A DNA stretch of 64,000 nt, taken from positions 121,785 through 185,784 of the forward strand of contig CADAIP010000003.1 of the NCBI GenBank assembly GCA_902787975.1, written 5' to 3'. Below, one piece after another: positions 54,081-63,930 of the stretch. Under the pieces are notes generated by a model. That model was not told the DNA's origin, ran no database searches, and saw nothing but the letters and a program-made list of their open reading frames with translations. Position 1 is the stretch's first letter. Each line of letters begins with the position of its first letter. The stretch is from Oscillospiraceae bacterium. Its GTDB lineage: Bacteria; Bacillota; Clostridia; Saccharofermentanales; Saccharofermentanaceae. Made by a program: the position numbers and the translations under genes.

Positions 54081-55907
54081 TTGGGCATCTCGATCAAACA
54101 GAGAATTAATAAGATTTCAGGAGTAATAGCTCAAAAGATAGCAGCTTATCCGTTTATAACTGCTGTTGTGCTTTGCGTATTCTTTTTTCTTATGGCTGTT
54201 GTCTTTTGCGATCAGAAGTATGAGACAAATGATGATTATTGCACAGACAGCATTTTATCCGGAACGTTAACCGGAAGACCAAGCCAGTATATATTGTTTT
54301 CAAATATCCTCTTAGGCTATTTGCTTAAGGGGATATATACTTTGATTCCCGGTATCAGCTTCTACTTTGTTATGTTGGAAATAATGGGTCTTATTTCCCT
54401 CATAGTAATTGTATGGCTGATATTAAAACGTTGCCGCACAAGCATAGGCGTCCTGGCAGCCCTGATCTGCCTAGTCTGTTTTTCTGATGATCTCTTTATA
54501 TTGGTCCAGTTTACAAAGACTGCTTCTGCTGCGATCGCTGCCGGTGGTTTTCTTTTTCTGGAATCTATATATGACAAGTCCATCGCTCACAGAAAACTGA
54601 CAGCATTGGCTGGCGGCATTCTGTTTTTGTTTGGCTGCATGCTTCGTTTTGAATGCATGTATTGCGTTATACCGTTTCTTCTTATCCGTTTCATTATTTT
54701 GGCATTTAAGAAAACGCTCAAAGAGATATTGGTCAGATTCCTGCTCTGTGTACTCCTTGTCGGTGCATCATATGCTTTTCTTGGAATTAATAATGCGTTG
54801 TGGAATATCGATCCCGAATACAGGTATTACCGCGAACTGAATGAATACAGATACCCCATAACAGATGTTCCCATGCCTTTATATGAAGACATACAAACAG
54901 AAATGGAAGAAATAGGTATCAGTGAGATCGATTATTATATGGCGGCTACATGGCAGTTCACAGATCTTAGTGTATTTACTCCCGAAAAACTTGACCGGAT
55001 GGCCGGAGTCATAAGAAATTACAATTCCACTCAAACCAACACGATTTCAAATGCATTCACAGTATTCGGATACAGAGAGTATTGGAGTTATCCCGGCGTA
55101 ATCGGAATATTCTTAGTGTGTGTGTTGTTGGTGTTCTTTGAAAAGAAACCGTACTTTACGATAATCTTATCCGTTCTTGTCTGTGCTTTGCTGCTCCTAT
55201 ATTTTGCTTATATAGGAAGAGCATATTATCGCGTCGAGTTTAGCGTTTTGTTCGCTGCATTTTCTGCAATGGCAGTTTCATTTAACGGAAACAAAAAGCA
55301 AATTAAGTTACGCCGTGAGATATATCTGTTTTCTGTCTTTACGGTAATGTATGCCGTGCTCTTATATCATGTGAGGATCTATATTCCCGACACATCATAT
55401 AAGACTCTCAGCGATAAGTCATATGCTCAATATGTGGAATATATATTCAGCGGAGAAGAAAACTTCCTGAACGGATACAATGTTGAATGTTATACGGTAG
55501 TCGTATCTAAGCGCCGTATTTACGAGGATCTGTTAAGCAGGATCGAGAATGACAGCGAACATGTTTATCTTATTGATGTGCTTTCGTTAGTGAATGCGAA
55601 TTTGAATTACAATCCGTGGGTGAGACCGGGTAACGGACAATCTGTTTCCGGAAGCCATACGCTTGGCGGTTGTTTAATGATGCAGTATCCGGATGAAACA
55701 TATTGGTATGAATATAACGGTATAGATTCCGTTGATCCGTTCAGAAGTCTGGTTAATGAAAACGTCTATGTTATAGACAGTGATTATTATGAATTGAAGC
55801 TTGCTTATCTTAGAAGACATTATTACCCTGATGCGCAGCTTGAACTGGTAGGGGAAGAGAATGGCTGTAAGATATGGAAGTTTTATGTTTCAGATGAAAA
55901 CGTGTAG
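54081..55907 (+). CDS. polytopic membrane protein, possible GT-C-fold glycosyltransferase (tandem copy 1)
   Basis: 608 residues from a TTG start (GGAG about ten bases upstream; no ATG near). First membrane helix about 24-44, then an extracytoplasmic segment with the acidic YETNDDYCTD (about 48-57), about ten more helices to residue 435, and a C-terminal soluble domain (about 440-608) with KLAYLRRHYYPDAQ. An acidic motif in the first outer loop plus many helices is the layout of GT-C enzymes that use lipid-linked sugars, but no family is recognised. The gene at 55977 is a clear paralog. Confidence 0.55.
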   Translation: MGISIKQRINKISGVIAQKIAAYPFITAVVLCVFFFLMAVVFCDQKYETNDDYCTDSILSGTLTGRPSQYILFSNILLGYLLKGIYTLIPGISFYFVMLEIMGLISLIVIVWLILKRCRTSIGVLAALICLVCFSDDLFILVQFTKTASAAIAAGGFLFLESIYDKSIAHRKLTALAGGILFLFGCMLRFECMYCVIPFLLIRFIILAFKKTLKEILVRFLLCVLLVGASYAFLGINNALWNIDPEYRYYRELNEYRYPITDVPMPLYEDIQTEMEEIGISEIDYYMAATWQFTDLSVFTPEKLDRMAGVIRNYNSTQTNTISNAFTVFGYREYWSYPGVIGIFLVCVLLVFFEKKPYFTIILSVLVCALLLLYFAYIGRAYYRVEFSVLFAAFSAMAVSFNGNKKQIKLRREIYLFSVFTVMYAVLLYHVRIYIPDTSYKTLSDKSYAQYVEYIFSGEENFLNGYNVECYTVVVSKRRIYEDLLSRIENDSEHVYLIDVLSLVNANLNYNPWVRPGNGQSVSGSHTLGGCLMMQYPDETYWYEYNGIDSVDPFRSLVNENVYVIDSDYYELKLAYLRRHYYPDAQLELVGEENGCKIWKFYVSDENV

Positions 55908-55976
55908 TATTAAGTATGAGCAATAATCCGGTAAGTTAAATTAATTCATTTAGCAGATAAGGATAAGGGATTGAGT

Positions 55977-57785
55977 ATGACAATTGAGGAAAAAATCAAA
56001 AACAGTTTTAGCAAGATATCTAAAATGATTAATGATCATCCGCTTATTTCTGCTATATTGATCTGCATACTGTTTTTCCTGATGGCAATGGTTTTTTGTG
56101 ATCCCAGGTATGAATACAATGATGATTCCGGTATTGAGCTTTTGTTGTCCGGAAACTATACCGGATCATATGATCCTCATATGCCTTTCTCGAATATTAT
56201 CTTAGGATATATGCTGGTCGGTCTTTATACCTTGATTCCGCGCATCAGCTTCTATTTTTTTGCGCTCGAATTCTTCGGCCTCGTATCATCAATAATCATA
56301 GTGTGGCTGCTATTAAAGCATTGCCGTACAAGCATCGGCATTCTGGCATCTGTTATTTTACTCATATGCTATTCTGATGATCTTTTCATCCTTTTGCAGT
56401 TTACCAAAACTGCATCAGCAGCCATAGCAGCCGGCGGTTTTCTTTTCCTTGAAGGAATAATGAATAAAAAACTTTCCCACAGAAAAGCAGCGGCTGTTAT
56501 TGGTGGAATTGTCTTTTTGTTCGGCACTATGTTGAGGTTTGACTGTATTTATTGTGTAGTGCCTTTCCTGCTTGTACGGTTCTTTTTCCATATCATTAAG
56601 AAACCGGCGTCTTTTTTCATAACCCGGGTTCTGTTGTGCCTGGCATTGATCTGTTCTGCTTTTGCGTTAGAGGGAGCCAATGACGCGTTATGGAAGATTG
56701 ATCCGGAGTACAAAGCTTTTCTGGAATATGATGCAGTCAGACCGTCCATAGTAGACGTACCGACACCGGAATATGTAGAAATACAACCTGAGTTGGAACA
56801 GCTTGGTATTAGTGAAGTCGATTATTACATGGCTACAACGTTAGGTTTTACCGATATGTCTGTGTTCACGCAGGAAAAACTTACAGGTCTTGCTGAGATC
56901 CTTAAAGATTATAATAAGGCGAATACTAATAATATTTCTCACGCTATAAGAGTTTTGGGAAACAGGAATTACTGGGTCTATCCCGGAGTGCTGGGTATTA
57001 TTCTGATCGCAGCGATTCTGGCATTCAGCGAGAGAAAAAGCATTATTACCATATGTGCAGCTGTTTTAGTCTGTTTTATGCTGCTGCTGTATTTCGGTTA
57101 TATTGGCAGGGTAATGTACCGTGTTGAATTTGGCGTATTCCTGTCAACATTTTTGACAATGGCTCTCGCTCTCGGGAATGATCCCAGAAAACTCGCTGTA
57201 CGGAAGATCTTTTATTACGGCTCTCTCGGCGCCATGCTGATCGTATTGATTTTGTATCATTTGGGAATATATATTCCTGATACGTCATACAAGACAATGG
57301 ATGATGCTGCATATATTCAGCGTTGTGATTCTGTTTTCGGTTCCGCTGGATACTATATGGCTTGCTACAATATGGTCGTATCTGAACGCCGTCCTCATGA
57401 AGAGCTTCTTACGATTATCGAAAATGACGATTCCCATTTCTACCTGATCGATCCGCATGCAATGCTAGATTCCAATCTGGACTATAAACCATGGATCAGA
57501 CCTGATAACAGCAGAGCAGGAGAACAGCGCCACTTTATCGGAGGTTGGCTCATGATGCAGTATCCGGGAGAAAATTATGTCTATGAACATAATGGAATAG
57601 ATCCTGTTGATCCGTATAAGAGTCTGATCAATGACAACATTTATCTTGTCGACAATTCATATTATGGCCTGAAACTTGCGTATATTCGCGAACATTACTA
57701 TCCTGATGCACAGATTGCGGTAGTCGGTGAAGCGAGCAGCTGTAAGATATGGAAAATCTATATTCCTGAACAAGATGGGAATTGA
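55977..57785 (+). CDS. polytopic membrane protein, possible GT-C-fold glycosyltransferase (tandem copy 2)
   Basis: 602 residues from ATG 55977 (AAGGGA seven bases upstream; an in-frame TTG at 55971 is too close to that site). Same layout as the preceding gene. Shared segments include FFLMA-VFCDxxYExNDD near residue 40, QFTKTASAAIAAGGFLFLE near 140, GIYIPDTSYKT near 420, LMMQYP near 525 and KLAYIREHYYPDAQ near the end. Divergence is spread over the whole length, so the duplication is not recent. Its stop overlaps the -35 element of the trp promoter. Confidence 0.55.
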   Translation: MTIEEKIKNSFSKISKMINDHPLISAILICILFFLMAMVFCDPRYEYNDDSGIELLLSGNYTGSYDPHMPFSNIILGYMLVGLYTLIPRISFYFFALEFFGLVSSIIIVWLLLKHCRTSIGILASVILLICYSDDLFILLQFTKTASAAIAAGGFLFLEGIMNKKLSHRKAAAVIGGIVFLFGTMLRFDCIYCVVPFLLVRFFFHIIKKPASFFITRVLLCLALICSAFALEGANDALWKIDPEYKAFLEYDAVRPSIVDVPTPEYVEIQPELEQLGISEVDYYMATTLGFTDMSVFTQEKLTGLAEILKDYNKANTNNISHAIRVLGNRNYWVYPGVLGIILIAAILAFSERKSIITICAAVLVCFMLLLYFGYIGRVMYRVEFGVFLSTFLTMALALGNDPRKLAVRKIFYYGSLGAMLIVLILYHLGIYIPDTSYKTMDDAAYIQRCDSVFGSAGYYMACYNMVVSERRPHEELLTIIENDDSHFYLIDPHAMLDSNLDYKPWIRPDNSRAGEQRHFIGGWLMMQYPGENYVYEHNGIDPVDPYKSLINDNIYLVDNSYYGLKLAYIREHYYPDAQIAVVGEASSCKIWKIYIPEQDGN

Positions 57786-57809
57786 CAGTTGACTTTTTGG
57801 GCATAAAGT
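57782..57809 (+). promoter_or_regulatory. probable trp operon promoter
   Basis: TTGACA (57782-57787) overlaps the stop of the upstream gene; TAAAGT (57804-57809) follows at 16-base spacing. Located about 30 bases before the T-box leader. Confidence 0.45.
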
Positions 57810-57837
57810 ATTATTTTTGTCATAACAATCAAACCGT

Positions 57838-58087
57838 TGATGCGGAGATAAAGATAGTAAAAGGCCCTACAGAGAGCTTCCGATGCTGAGAGTGAAGCGG
57901 GAACCGGATTATCAAATGGACCGCGGAGGGTGCATTAAATGTGCAACGTGCGACTCGCGTAAGCAGTCCGGGATATGTTGGTATCCTATGAGTGGCGTCT
58001 CAACAACGCAAAGCCAGGGTGGCACCGCGGATTAGTTTTTTAATTCGTCCCCGGCAGGAACACTTAAATTCCTGCTGGGGATTTTTT
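57838..58087 (+). promoter_or_regulatory. tryptophan T-box leader
   Basis: The T-box sequence AGGGTGGCACCGCGG is at 58016-58030. Its TGGC (58020-58023) complements a GCCA tRNA end, and bacterial tRNA-Trp has G as discriminator. Stem I carries AGTA, AGAGAGC and GCTGAGAGTGAAGC elements (57855-57898), and the specifier loop contains TGG (57917-57919) followed by A, i.e. the Trp codon. The terminator is TCCCCGGCAGGAA (58048-58060) with TTCCTGCTGGGGA (58069-58081; one mismatch) and a T-run. Uncharged tRNA-Trp would stabilise the antiterminator and allow transcription of the trp genes. Confidence 0.92.
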
Positions 58088-58124
58088 ATTTCCGGCAGAA
58101 CCAACCGGAAGGAGAAAAAAGAAC

Positions 58125-59150
58125 ATGATTAAGGCGGCAATCGAAAAGATCGTAAACAAGGAAGACCTTACTTACGAAGAGGCGTATGAGACAATGAACG
58201 AGATCATGGGCGGTATGTCTACATCCACCCAGAACGCTGCGTTCCTCGCAGCTTTGTCTACAAAGAGTGCAAGGTTTGAGACCATCGATGAGATCACGGG
58301 CTGCGCTACAGCAATGCGTGAGCACGCATTGAAGGTTGATAAGCAGGGCATGGAAGTCCTTGAGATCGTTGGAACAGGCGGAGACAGAGCAGGAAGCTTT
58401 AACATCTCAACAACATCTGCTTTCGTTGCAGCATCTGCAGGCATCAAGATCGCAAAGCACGGCAACAGAGCTGCTTCATCAAAGTCAGGTACAGCTGACT
58501 GCCTCGAAGCTTTGGGCGCAAACATCAATCTTGAACCCGAGAAGTGCGTTGAGCTTCTTAAGAATGTAGGCTTCTGTTTCTTCTTTGCACAGAAGTATCA
58601 CACATCCATGAAGTATGTAGGACCTATCCGTAAGGAATTGGGATTCAGAACGGTATTTAATATCCTCGGACCTTTGACAAACCCTGCCACACCTGATTTC
58701 TATCTTTTGGGTGTATATGACCAGTATCTTGCCGAGCCCATTGCACATGTATTGAAGTCCTTGGGAGCAAAGCGTGCACTCGTTGTATATGGTGAGGATA
58801 AACTTGATGAGATCTCCGTATCTTCAGAGACATTCGTTGCTGAACTTAAGGAAGACGGAACCATCACGACTTATGAGATCAAGCCTGAGGACTTCGGATT
58901 TAAGAGAGGAACAAAGGAAGATATCGTCGGCGGTACTCCCGAAGAGAATGCACAGGTTACAAGAGGCATTCTCGAAGGAAAGATCACTGACGTAAGAAAG
59001 AGCGTCGTATGCATGAACGCAGGTGCTGCAATCTACGCAGCAGGCAAGGCAAAGACAATCGAAGAGGGCGTAGGCCAGGCCAAGAATCTCATCGAGAGCG
59101 GCAAGGCTTTGGAAGCGCTCGACAAGTTTATCGTAGAATCAAATAAGTAA
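58125..59150 (+). CDS. trpD: anthranilate phosphoribosyltransferase
   Basis: 341 residues. N-terminal helical domain and the phosphoribosyl-binding core with [17 protein letters not shown] (about 77-93), [22 protein letters not shown] (about 105) and [17 protein letters not shown] (about 184). Transfers the phosphoribosyl group from PRPP to anthranilate. First gene after the T-box; GGAGAAAAA upstream. Free-standing, not fused to a TrpG amidotransferase domain. Confidence 0.95.
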   Translation: MIKAAIEKIVNKEDLTYEEAYETMNEIMGGMSTSTQNAAFLAALSTKSARFETIDEITGCATAMREHALKVDKQGMEVLEIVGTGGDRAGSFNISTTSAFVAASAGIKIAKHGNRAASSKSGTADCLEALGANINLEPEKCVELLKNVGFCFFFAQKYHTSMKYVGPIRKELGFRTVFNILGPLTNPATPDFYLLGVYDQYLAEPIAHVLKSLGAKRALVVYGEDKLDEISVSSETFVAELKEDGTITTYEIKPEDFGFKRGTKEDIVGGTPEENAQVTRGILEGKITDVRKSVVCMNAGAAIYAAGKAKTIEEGVGQAKNLIESGKALEALDKFIVESNK

Positions 59151-59173
59151 GCAGATCAAGTTAGGGGAATCTC

Positions 59174-59959
59174 ATGGCAGACATTCTGGAACAGATTGCA
59201 GATAACAACAGAAAGATTTATCTCGATAAGAAACTCGAGGTATCGCTTTCAAAAGTAATGGATCAGGCATTTGCTGCCTCCGGAACTGATTTCGCTTTTG
59301 AGAAAAAACTCCGGGAAGAAGGAATGAGTTTTATCTGCGAATGCAAAAAGGCATCTCCTTCAAAGGGAATAATCGCCGAAGATTTCCCGTATCTTGAGAT
59401 TGCAAGATCTTACGAAAAAGCAGGTGCTTCTTGCATCTCATGTCTTACCGAACCCAAGTGGTTTATGGGTTCTCTTGATTATCTTGAAGACATAGCTTCT
59501 GAAGTAAGTATTCCGGTCTTAAGAAAAGACTTTACCGTTGATGAGTACATGATCTACGAAGCGCGTGCAAAAGGAGCTTCCGCAATACTTCTTATCTGCT
59601 CCATTCTTGATTCTTCAACGCTCGGAAAATACATAAGACTGTGTGATGAACTGGAGCTTACGGCACTGGTCGAAGCGCACGATAAGAATGAGTGCGATAT
59701 GGCCCTGGGTGAAGGTGCAAGAGTCATAGGCGTTAACAACCGTAACTTAAGGGATTTCACTGTAGATCCGTCCAATTGCTTAAGGCTCAGGGAATATATC
59801 GGAGACCAGGCAGTGTTCATCGCCGAGAGCGGCGTTAAGACAAGAGAAGATATCGTGCTTCTCGAAAAGGAAAAAGTTGATGCGGTACTCATCGGAGAAT
59901 CAATGATGAGGGCTGAAGATAAAACAAAATTCTTGAATGATCTGAAAGGAATATCGTGA
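59174..59959 (+). CDS. trpC: indole-3-glycerol phosphate synthase
   Basis: 261 residues. TIM barrel with CECKKASPSKGIIAEDF (catalytic Lys/Glu, about 55), VLRKDFTVDEYMI (about 115), GVNNRNLRDFTVD (about 183) and AESGVKTREDI (about 215). Closes the ring to give indole-3-glycerol phosphate. The stop overlaps the trpF start as TGATG. Confidence 0.95.
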   Translation: MADILEQIADNNRKIYLDKKLEVSLSKVMDQAFAASGTDFAFEKKLREEGMSFICECKKASPSKGIIAEDFPYLEIARSYEKAGASCISCLTEPKWFMGSLDYLEDIASEVSIPVLRKDFTVDEYMIYEARAKGASAILLICSILDSSTLGKYIRLCDELELTALVEAHDKNECDMALGEGARVIGVNNRNLRDFTVDPSNCLRLREYIGDQAVFIAESGVKTREDIVLLEKEKVDAVLIGESMMRAEDKTKFLNDLKGIS

Positions 59960-60576
59960 TGTTTGGAACAGAGCTTAAGATCTGCGGATTATCCAGACTT
60001 GAAGACGTCATTGCCGTCAACAGACACGGTGCCGATTATGCAGGTTTTGTTTTCTTCAAAAAATCTAAAAGATATGTAGATCCCTACAAAGCCGGTGAGT
60101 TGATAGAATTCTTAAGGTCTGATATAAAACCTGTTGGAGTTTTTTTGGATGAACCGCTCGACAATGTCATTTCTGCTGCAAGAATAAGCGGAGTCGAGAT
60201 AATCCAGCTTCACGGACATGAGTCAGAAGAATACGTTGAATATGTTAAGCGTACTTTGGACCGTCCTGTAATCAAGGCTTTTAAAGCCGGTGAGGAAGGT
60301 GCACTCGAGAAAGCACTGCACTCATCAGCCGATTATGTCATGATCGATTCGGGAGCAGGATCCGGAAAGAAGTTTGACTGGAGCATCTTAAAAGATTTCA
60401 AGAGGGATTATTTCCTCGCCGGAGGACTCGACCCGGATACTGTCGGAGAAGCGATAAGAATGCTTGAACCGTTTGCAGTCGATGTGAGTTCAGGCGTTGA
60501 GACAGACGGTGTCAAGGATGAAGAAAAAATAGACAAGTTTATAAATGCAGTTAAGCATGGAGGTAAGTATGCCTGA
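59959..60576 (+). CDS. trpF: phosphoribosylanthranilate isomerase
   Basis: 205 residues from ATG 59959, coupled to trpC; the GTG three bases earlier is less likely. N-terminal [12 protein letters not shown] has the catalytic Cys, and [37 protein letters not shown] and [17 protein letters not shown] complete the barrel. Its last eight bases overlap trpB. Confidence 0.94.
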   Translation: MFGTELKICGLSRLEDVIAVNRHGADYAGFVFFKKSKRYVDPYKAGELIEFLRSDIKPVGVFLDEPLDNVISAARISGVEIIQLHGHESEEYVEYVKRTLDRPVIKAFKAGEEGALEKALHSSADYVMIDSGAGSGKKFDWSILKDFKRDYFLAGGLDPDTVGEAIRMLEPFAVDVSSGVETDGVKDEEKIDKFINAVKHGGKYA

Positions 60577-61759
60577 TTCAAAGGGAAGATTCGGAATACA
60601 CGGAGGACAGTATATCCCCGAGACTCTGATGAATGCGGTAATTGAGCTTGAAGAAGCTTATAACCACTATAAGAATGATCCTGAGTTCAATAAGGAACTC
60701 ACGGAATTGTTAAACGACTATGCGGGACGTCCGTCCAATCTTTACTATGCTGAGAAGATGACCAAAGATCTCGGAGGCGCAAAGATCTATCTTAAGCGTG
60801 AAGATCTGAACCATACAGGTTCACATAAGATCAACAACGTTCTCGGTCAGGCTCTTCTTGCAAAGAAAATGGGCAAGACAAGACTCATCGCAGAGACAGG
60901 CGCAGGCCAGCACGGTGTTGCAACTGCTACTGCCGCAGCACTTTTCGGCATGGAATGCGTTGTATTCATGGGCAAGGTCGACACAGAGCGTCAGGCACTT
61001 AACGTATACAGAATGAAACTTTTGGGTGCAGACGTTGTACCCGTTACTTCAGGTACTGCAACTCTTAAGGATGCGGTATCAGAGTGCATGCGTGAATGGA
61101 CTACAAGGATCGACGATACACATTACTGCTTAGGTTCTGTAATGGGTCCTCATCCTTTCCCGACGATCGTAAGAGATTTCCAGGCTGTTATCTCACGCGA
61201 GTCAAAGGCACAGATATTGGAGAAGGAAGGACGCCTTCCTGATTATGTTCTTGCCTGCTGCGGCGGCGGTTCAAATGCTATCGGTTCTTTCTATCACTAC
61301 ATCGGCGATAAGAGCGTTAACCTCATCGGCTGTGAAGCTGCCGGAAGAGGCATTGATACTTTTGAGACTGCAGCTACGATCAACACAGGTAAGCTCGGAA
61401 TCTTCCACGGCATGAAGTCTTATTTCTGCCAGGATGAATACGGCCAGATCGCACCTGTATATTCCATTTCCGCAGGCCTCGATTATCCGGGCATCGGTCC
61501 TGAACATGCTAATCTCCACGATACCGGCAGAGCACAGTATGTCGCTGTTACAGATGAAGAAGCGGTAAATGCTTTTGAGTATCTTTCAAGAATGGAAGGT
61601 ATCATCCCTGCAATCGAATCCGCACACGCAGTAGCTCATGCGATCAAGCTAGCACCTACACTTCCCAAGGACATGATCATGGTGATCACGATCTCAGGAA
61701 GAGGCGACAAGGACTGTGCCGCCATCGCACGTTACAGAGGGGAGAATATCAATGAGTAA
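60569..61759 (+). CDS. trpB: tryptophan synthase beta chain
   Basis: 396 residues from ATG 60569 (TGGAGGT upstream, inside trpF). PLP Lys in [18 protein letters not shown] (about 82), the catalytic ETGAGQHG (about 105), the phosphate cup [14 protein letters not shown] (about 230) and late SGRGDKD. TrpB1 type, expected to pair with the TrpA encoded next. Overlaps trpA by eight bases. Confidence 0.96.
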   Translation: MPDSKGRFGIHGGQYIPETLMNAVIELEEAYNHYKNDPEFNKELTELLNDYAGRPSNLYYAEKMTKDLGGAKIYLKREDLNHTGSHKINNVLGQALLAKKMGKTRLIAETGAGQHGVATATAAALFGMECVVFMGKVDTERQALNVYRMKLLGADVVPVTSGTATLKDAVSECMREWTTRIDDTHYCLGSVMGPHPFPTIVRDFQAVISRESKAQILEKEGRLPDYVLACCGGGSNAIGSFYHYIGDKSVNLIGCEAAGRGIDTFETAATINTGKLGIFHGMKSYFCQDEYGQIAPVYSISAGLDYPGIGPEHANLHDTGRAQYVAVTDEEAVNAFEYLSRMEGIIPAIESAHAVAHAIKLAPTLPKDMIMVITISGRGDKDCAAIARYRGENINE

Positions 61760-62528
61760 TATAGCTAAAGCATTTGAGAACGGTAAAGCATTTGTTCCTT
61801 TTATCACATGCGGAGATCCCGATCTTGATACGACTGCGCGCTGCGTTGTTGAGATGCAGAAAGCAGGTGCTTCACTTATCGAGCTCGGCATCCCTTTTTC
61901 AGATCCTACAGCTGAAGGTCCCGTCATTATGGAAGCCAGCCTCCGTGCTCTCGAAAACGGATGCACGACGGATAAGGTTTTCGACATGGTAAAGCGCCTC
62001 AGAACAGAGCTTAACGTTACTGTTCCCATGGTGTTCATGACATATGCAAACGTTGTATTCTCATACGGAATCGAGAGATTCTGCAAGAAGGCTTCTGAAG
62101 TCGGCATCGACGGCATTATCCTTCCTGATGTTCCTTATGAGGAAAAGGATGAGTTCGACGGCATCTGCAAGCAGTATGGAATCGATCTTATCTCACTTAT
62201 CGCACCTACATCTGATGAACGTATCTCAATGGTGGCTTCACAGGCTTCAGGCTTTATCTATATCGTATCAAGCCTTGGCGTTACGGGAGTAAGAAGCAAG
62301 ATCACGACTGACATTCCCGCTCTCTGTGCTGCAGTTAAGGCAGCAACTGACGTTCCCTGTGCCATCGGATTCGGAATCTCGACTCCCGAGCAGGCTGCAA
62401 CGATGGCTCAGAGCGCTGACGGCGTAATCGTCGGTTCGGCTATCGTTAAGATCGTCGCACAGTACGGAAAGGATGCTCCGGAGCATGTCGGAGAGTATGT
62501 AAAATCCATGGTTGGTTCGATTAATTGA
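61752..62528 (+). CDS. trpA: tryptophan synthase alpha chain
   Basis: 258 residues from ATG 61752 (AGGGGAGA upstream, inside trpB). The catalytic residues are in [18 protein letters not shown] (Glu about 47, Asp about 58). [15 protein letters not shown] and FGISTPEQA motifs follow. Cleaves indole-3-glycerol phosphate and channels indole to TrpB. Last gene of the operon. Confidence 0.95.
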   Translation: MSNIAKAFENGKAFVPFITCGDPDLDTTARCVVEMQKAGASLIELGIPFSDPTAEGPVIMEASLRALENGCTTDKVFDMVKRLRTELNVTVPMVFMTYANVVFSYGIERFCKKASEVGIDGIILPDVPYEEKDEFDGICKQYGIDLISLIAPTSDERISMVASQASGFIYIVSSLGVTGVRSKITTDIPALCAAVKAATDVPCAIGFGISTPEQAATMAQSADGVIVGSAIVKIVAQYGKDAPEHVGEYVKSMVGSIN

Positions 62529-62537
62529 ACCAACCAT
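62508..62537. terminator. stem-loop at the trpA stop, between convergent genes
   Basis: ATGGTTGGTTC (62508-62518) pairs perfectly with GAACCAACCAT (62527-62537); the trpA stop codon is within it. U-runs are weak on both strands, so it may be a bidirectional but imperfect terminator. Confidence 0.5.
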
Positions 62538-62548
62538 CAATTATAAAT

Positions 62549-63751
62549 TTACCAACCCATTAGAACTAAAGCAAAGTAAAGAAGACCGCTTATTAGATGC
62601 AGTCCCATCAACATATTCCCTATGAAAGGAATAATTCTGCAGGATAGCTTTGTTTTAGAAGTGTTGGTTTTATTGTTAGAGGAATTAGCATAGCCATTAA
62701 TCCAAAAGCCAATACTTAAACAAAAGATTAAAAAAGTGAAGAAATGAATCCCCCAAGAGAAATTACCATGATCTGCACGTGCTCCACTTTCTGCAAGAAA
62801 GAAATACTCAAGAAAAGAAAACAACCACCCTAAACAACATACCAAATGGAATTTGGATTTCATGAATTCTTTTCGATATACAACAAAAGTGAACAGGGGA
62901 AATGCATATGAGCGCAAGAAATCAATTAACGGGTATTTACTGTTTTTTATTGTGTCGCCAAATACAAAGACTACGTGAGAAGAATCCGAACTTGCATCAT
63001 TTGGAAATAAATTAAAATATTGATAAATCAATACTACTGATCCGATAATAACTGGGAGTCCATACAAAATCCATTTTCCTATTCCATGTCCTCTTGCTTT
63101 GATGATATCAATAATCATCATAACCAGCATAGCAGGGGCAAAAGCAATAATAAAATTAGGTTTTGCTATGTTTACTGCGGTAAACAGGATACATGAAATA
63201 AAGAAATCTTTTAAACTGAATTTATCTAAATAATTGATGCAATTATTTTGGAAAAACAGTAGTACTAATATAGAAAAAAAACGCATTCCAATAAAAGTTT
63301 CATTATGCCATACAGCGCCATCATAAGCTCCATAAAGAGCATTTTGTGGACCAAATAATGTAGAGTAAATAGGGCAGACAAATATACATATAAAAGCCCC
63401 TATCATAAGCATGTGCGTTTTGGCTTGAGGACACAATTTCTTTAGCAACCAATAGGTAAGTATTACAGTTCCGACAACAAAAAAAGATACATAAATACCA
63501 ATACAATACGATCCTGTGGATTTACCCAATTTGTCAAAAAAAGTCGTGATGGGAATAAGAAACAAACTATATGGATTTCCGCGGGGCATTGTTAATCTTG
63601 CGCCGAGGTCTGAATGATAGTGCCCTTCAACAAAAAGAGAAGGGTATAAAGATGCCATGCGTCGGAATAATTCGGTGCATAATACGAAGAAAAAGGATAA
63701 CGCAATTCCAAAAAAACACAAAGATTGCTTATTGGGTTCTTTGCCGTTCAA
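62549..63751 (-). CDS. AT-rich polytopic membrane protein of unknown function
   Basis: 400 residues from a TTG start (GAGG nine bases upstream); the next in-frame ATG would cut into the first helix region. About ten membrane helices. The first outer loop contains VEGHYHSDLGARLTMPRGNP. Many Phe, Ile and Asn codons and clearly lower GC than all other genes here. No family recognised; a GT-C-like polysaccharide or lipid-modifying enzyme is possible. Composition suggests recent acquisition. Convergent with trpA. Confidence 0.5.
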   Translation of the reverse strand: MNGKEPNKQSLCFFGIALSFFFVLCTELFRRMASLYPSLFVEGHYHSDLGARLTMPRGNPYSLFLIPITTFFDKLGKSTGSYCIGIYVSFFVVGTVILTYWLLKKLCPQAKTHMLMIGAFICIFVCPIYSTLFGPQNALYGAYDGAVWHNETFIGMRFFSILVLLFFQNNCINYLDKFSLKDFFISCILFTAVNIAKPNFIIAFAPAMLVMMIIDIIKARGHGIGKWILYGLPVIIGSVVLIYQYFNLFPNDASSDSSHVVFVFGDTIKNSKYPLIDFLRSYAFPLFTFVVYRKEFMKSKFHLVCCLGWLFSFLEYFFLAESGARADHGNFSWGIHFFTFLIFCLSIGFWINGYANSSNNKTNTSKTKLSCRIIPFIGNMLMGLHLISGLLYFALVLMGW

Positions 63752-63838
63752 TGTATTAAACCTCGTTAGTATTTATTATTTTATTTTACAATAATTTTTT
63801 ATCTAGTGTAATATCAAAATGTTTAATGCTATTTTCGG

Positions 63839-63867
63839 TTGAAAAGACCCCCTTGCTTTTATATAAT
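63839..63867 (+). promoter_or_regulatory. strong consensus promoter
   Basis: TTGAAA (63839-63844), 17-base spacer, TATAAT (63862-63867). Drives the gene starting at 63931; a CCTT/AAGG mini-hairpin lies in its leader. Confidence 0.75.
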
Positions 63868-63930
63868 TAACACTCGGAAACTATATTTCATTCCACCAAC
63901 AAATTCCTTGAAAGGAAAGGAGAAATAGAC

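Noticed and set aside
58017..58083. T-box with a specificity other than Trp
   Set aside because: The specifier-position TGG, the TGGC acceptor element and the downstream trp genes agree.
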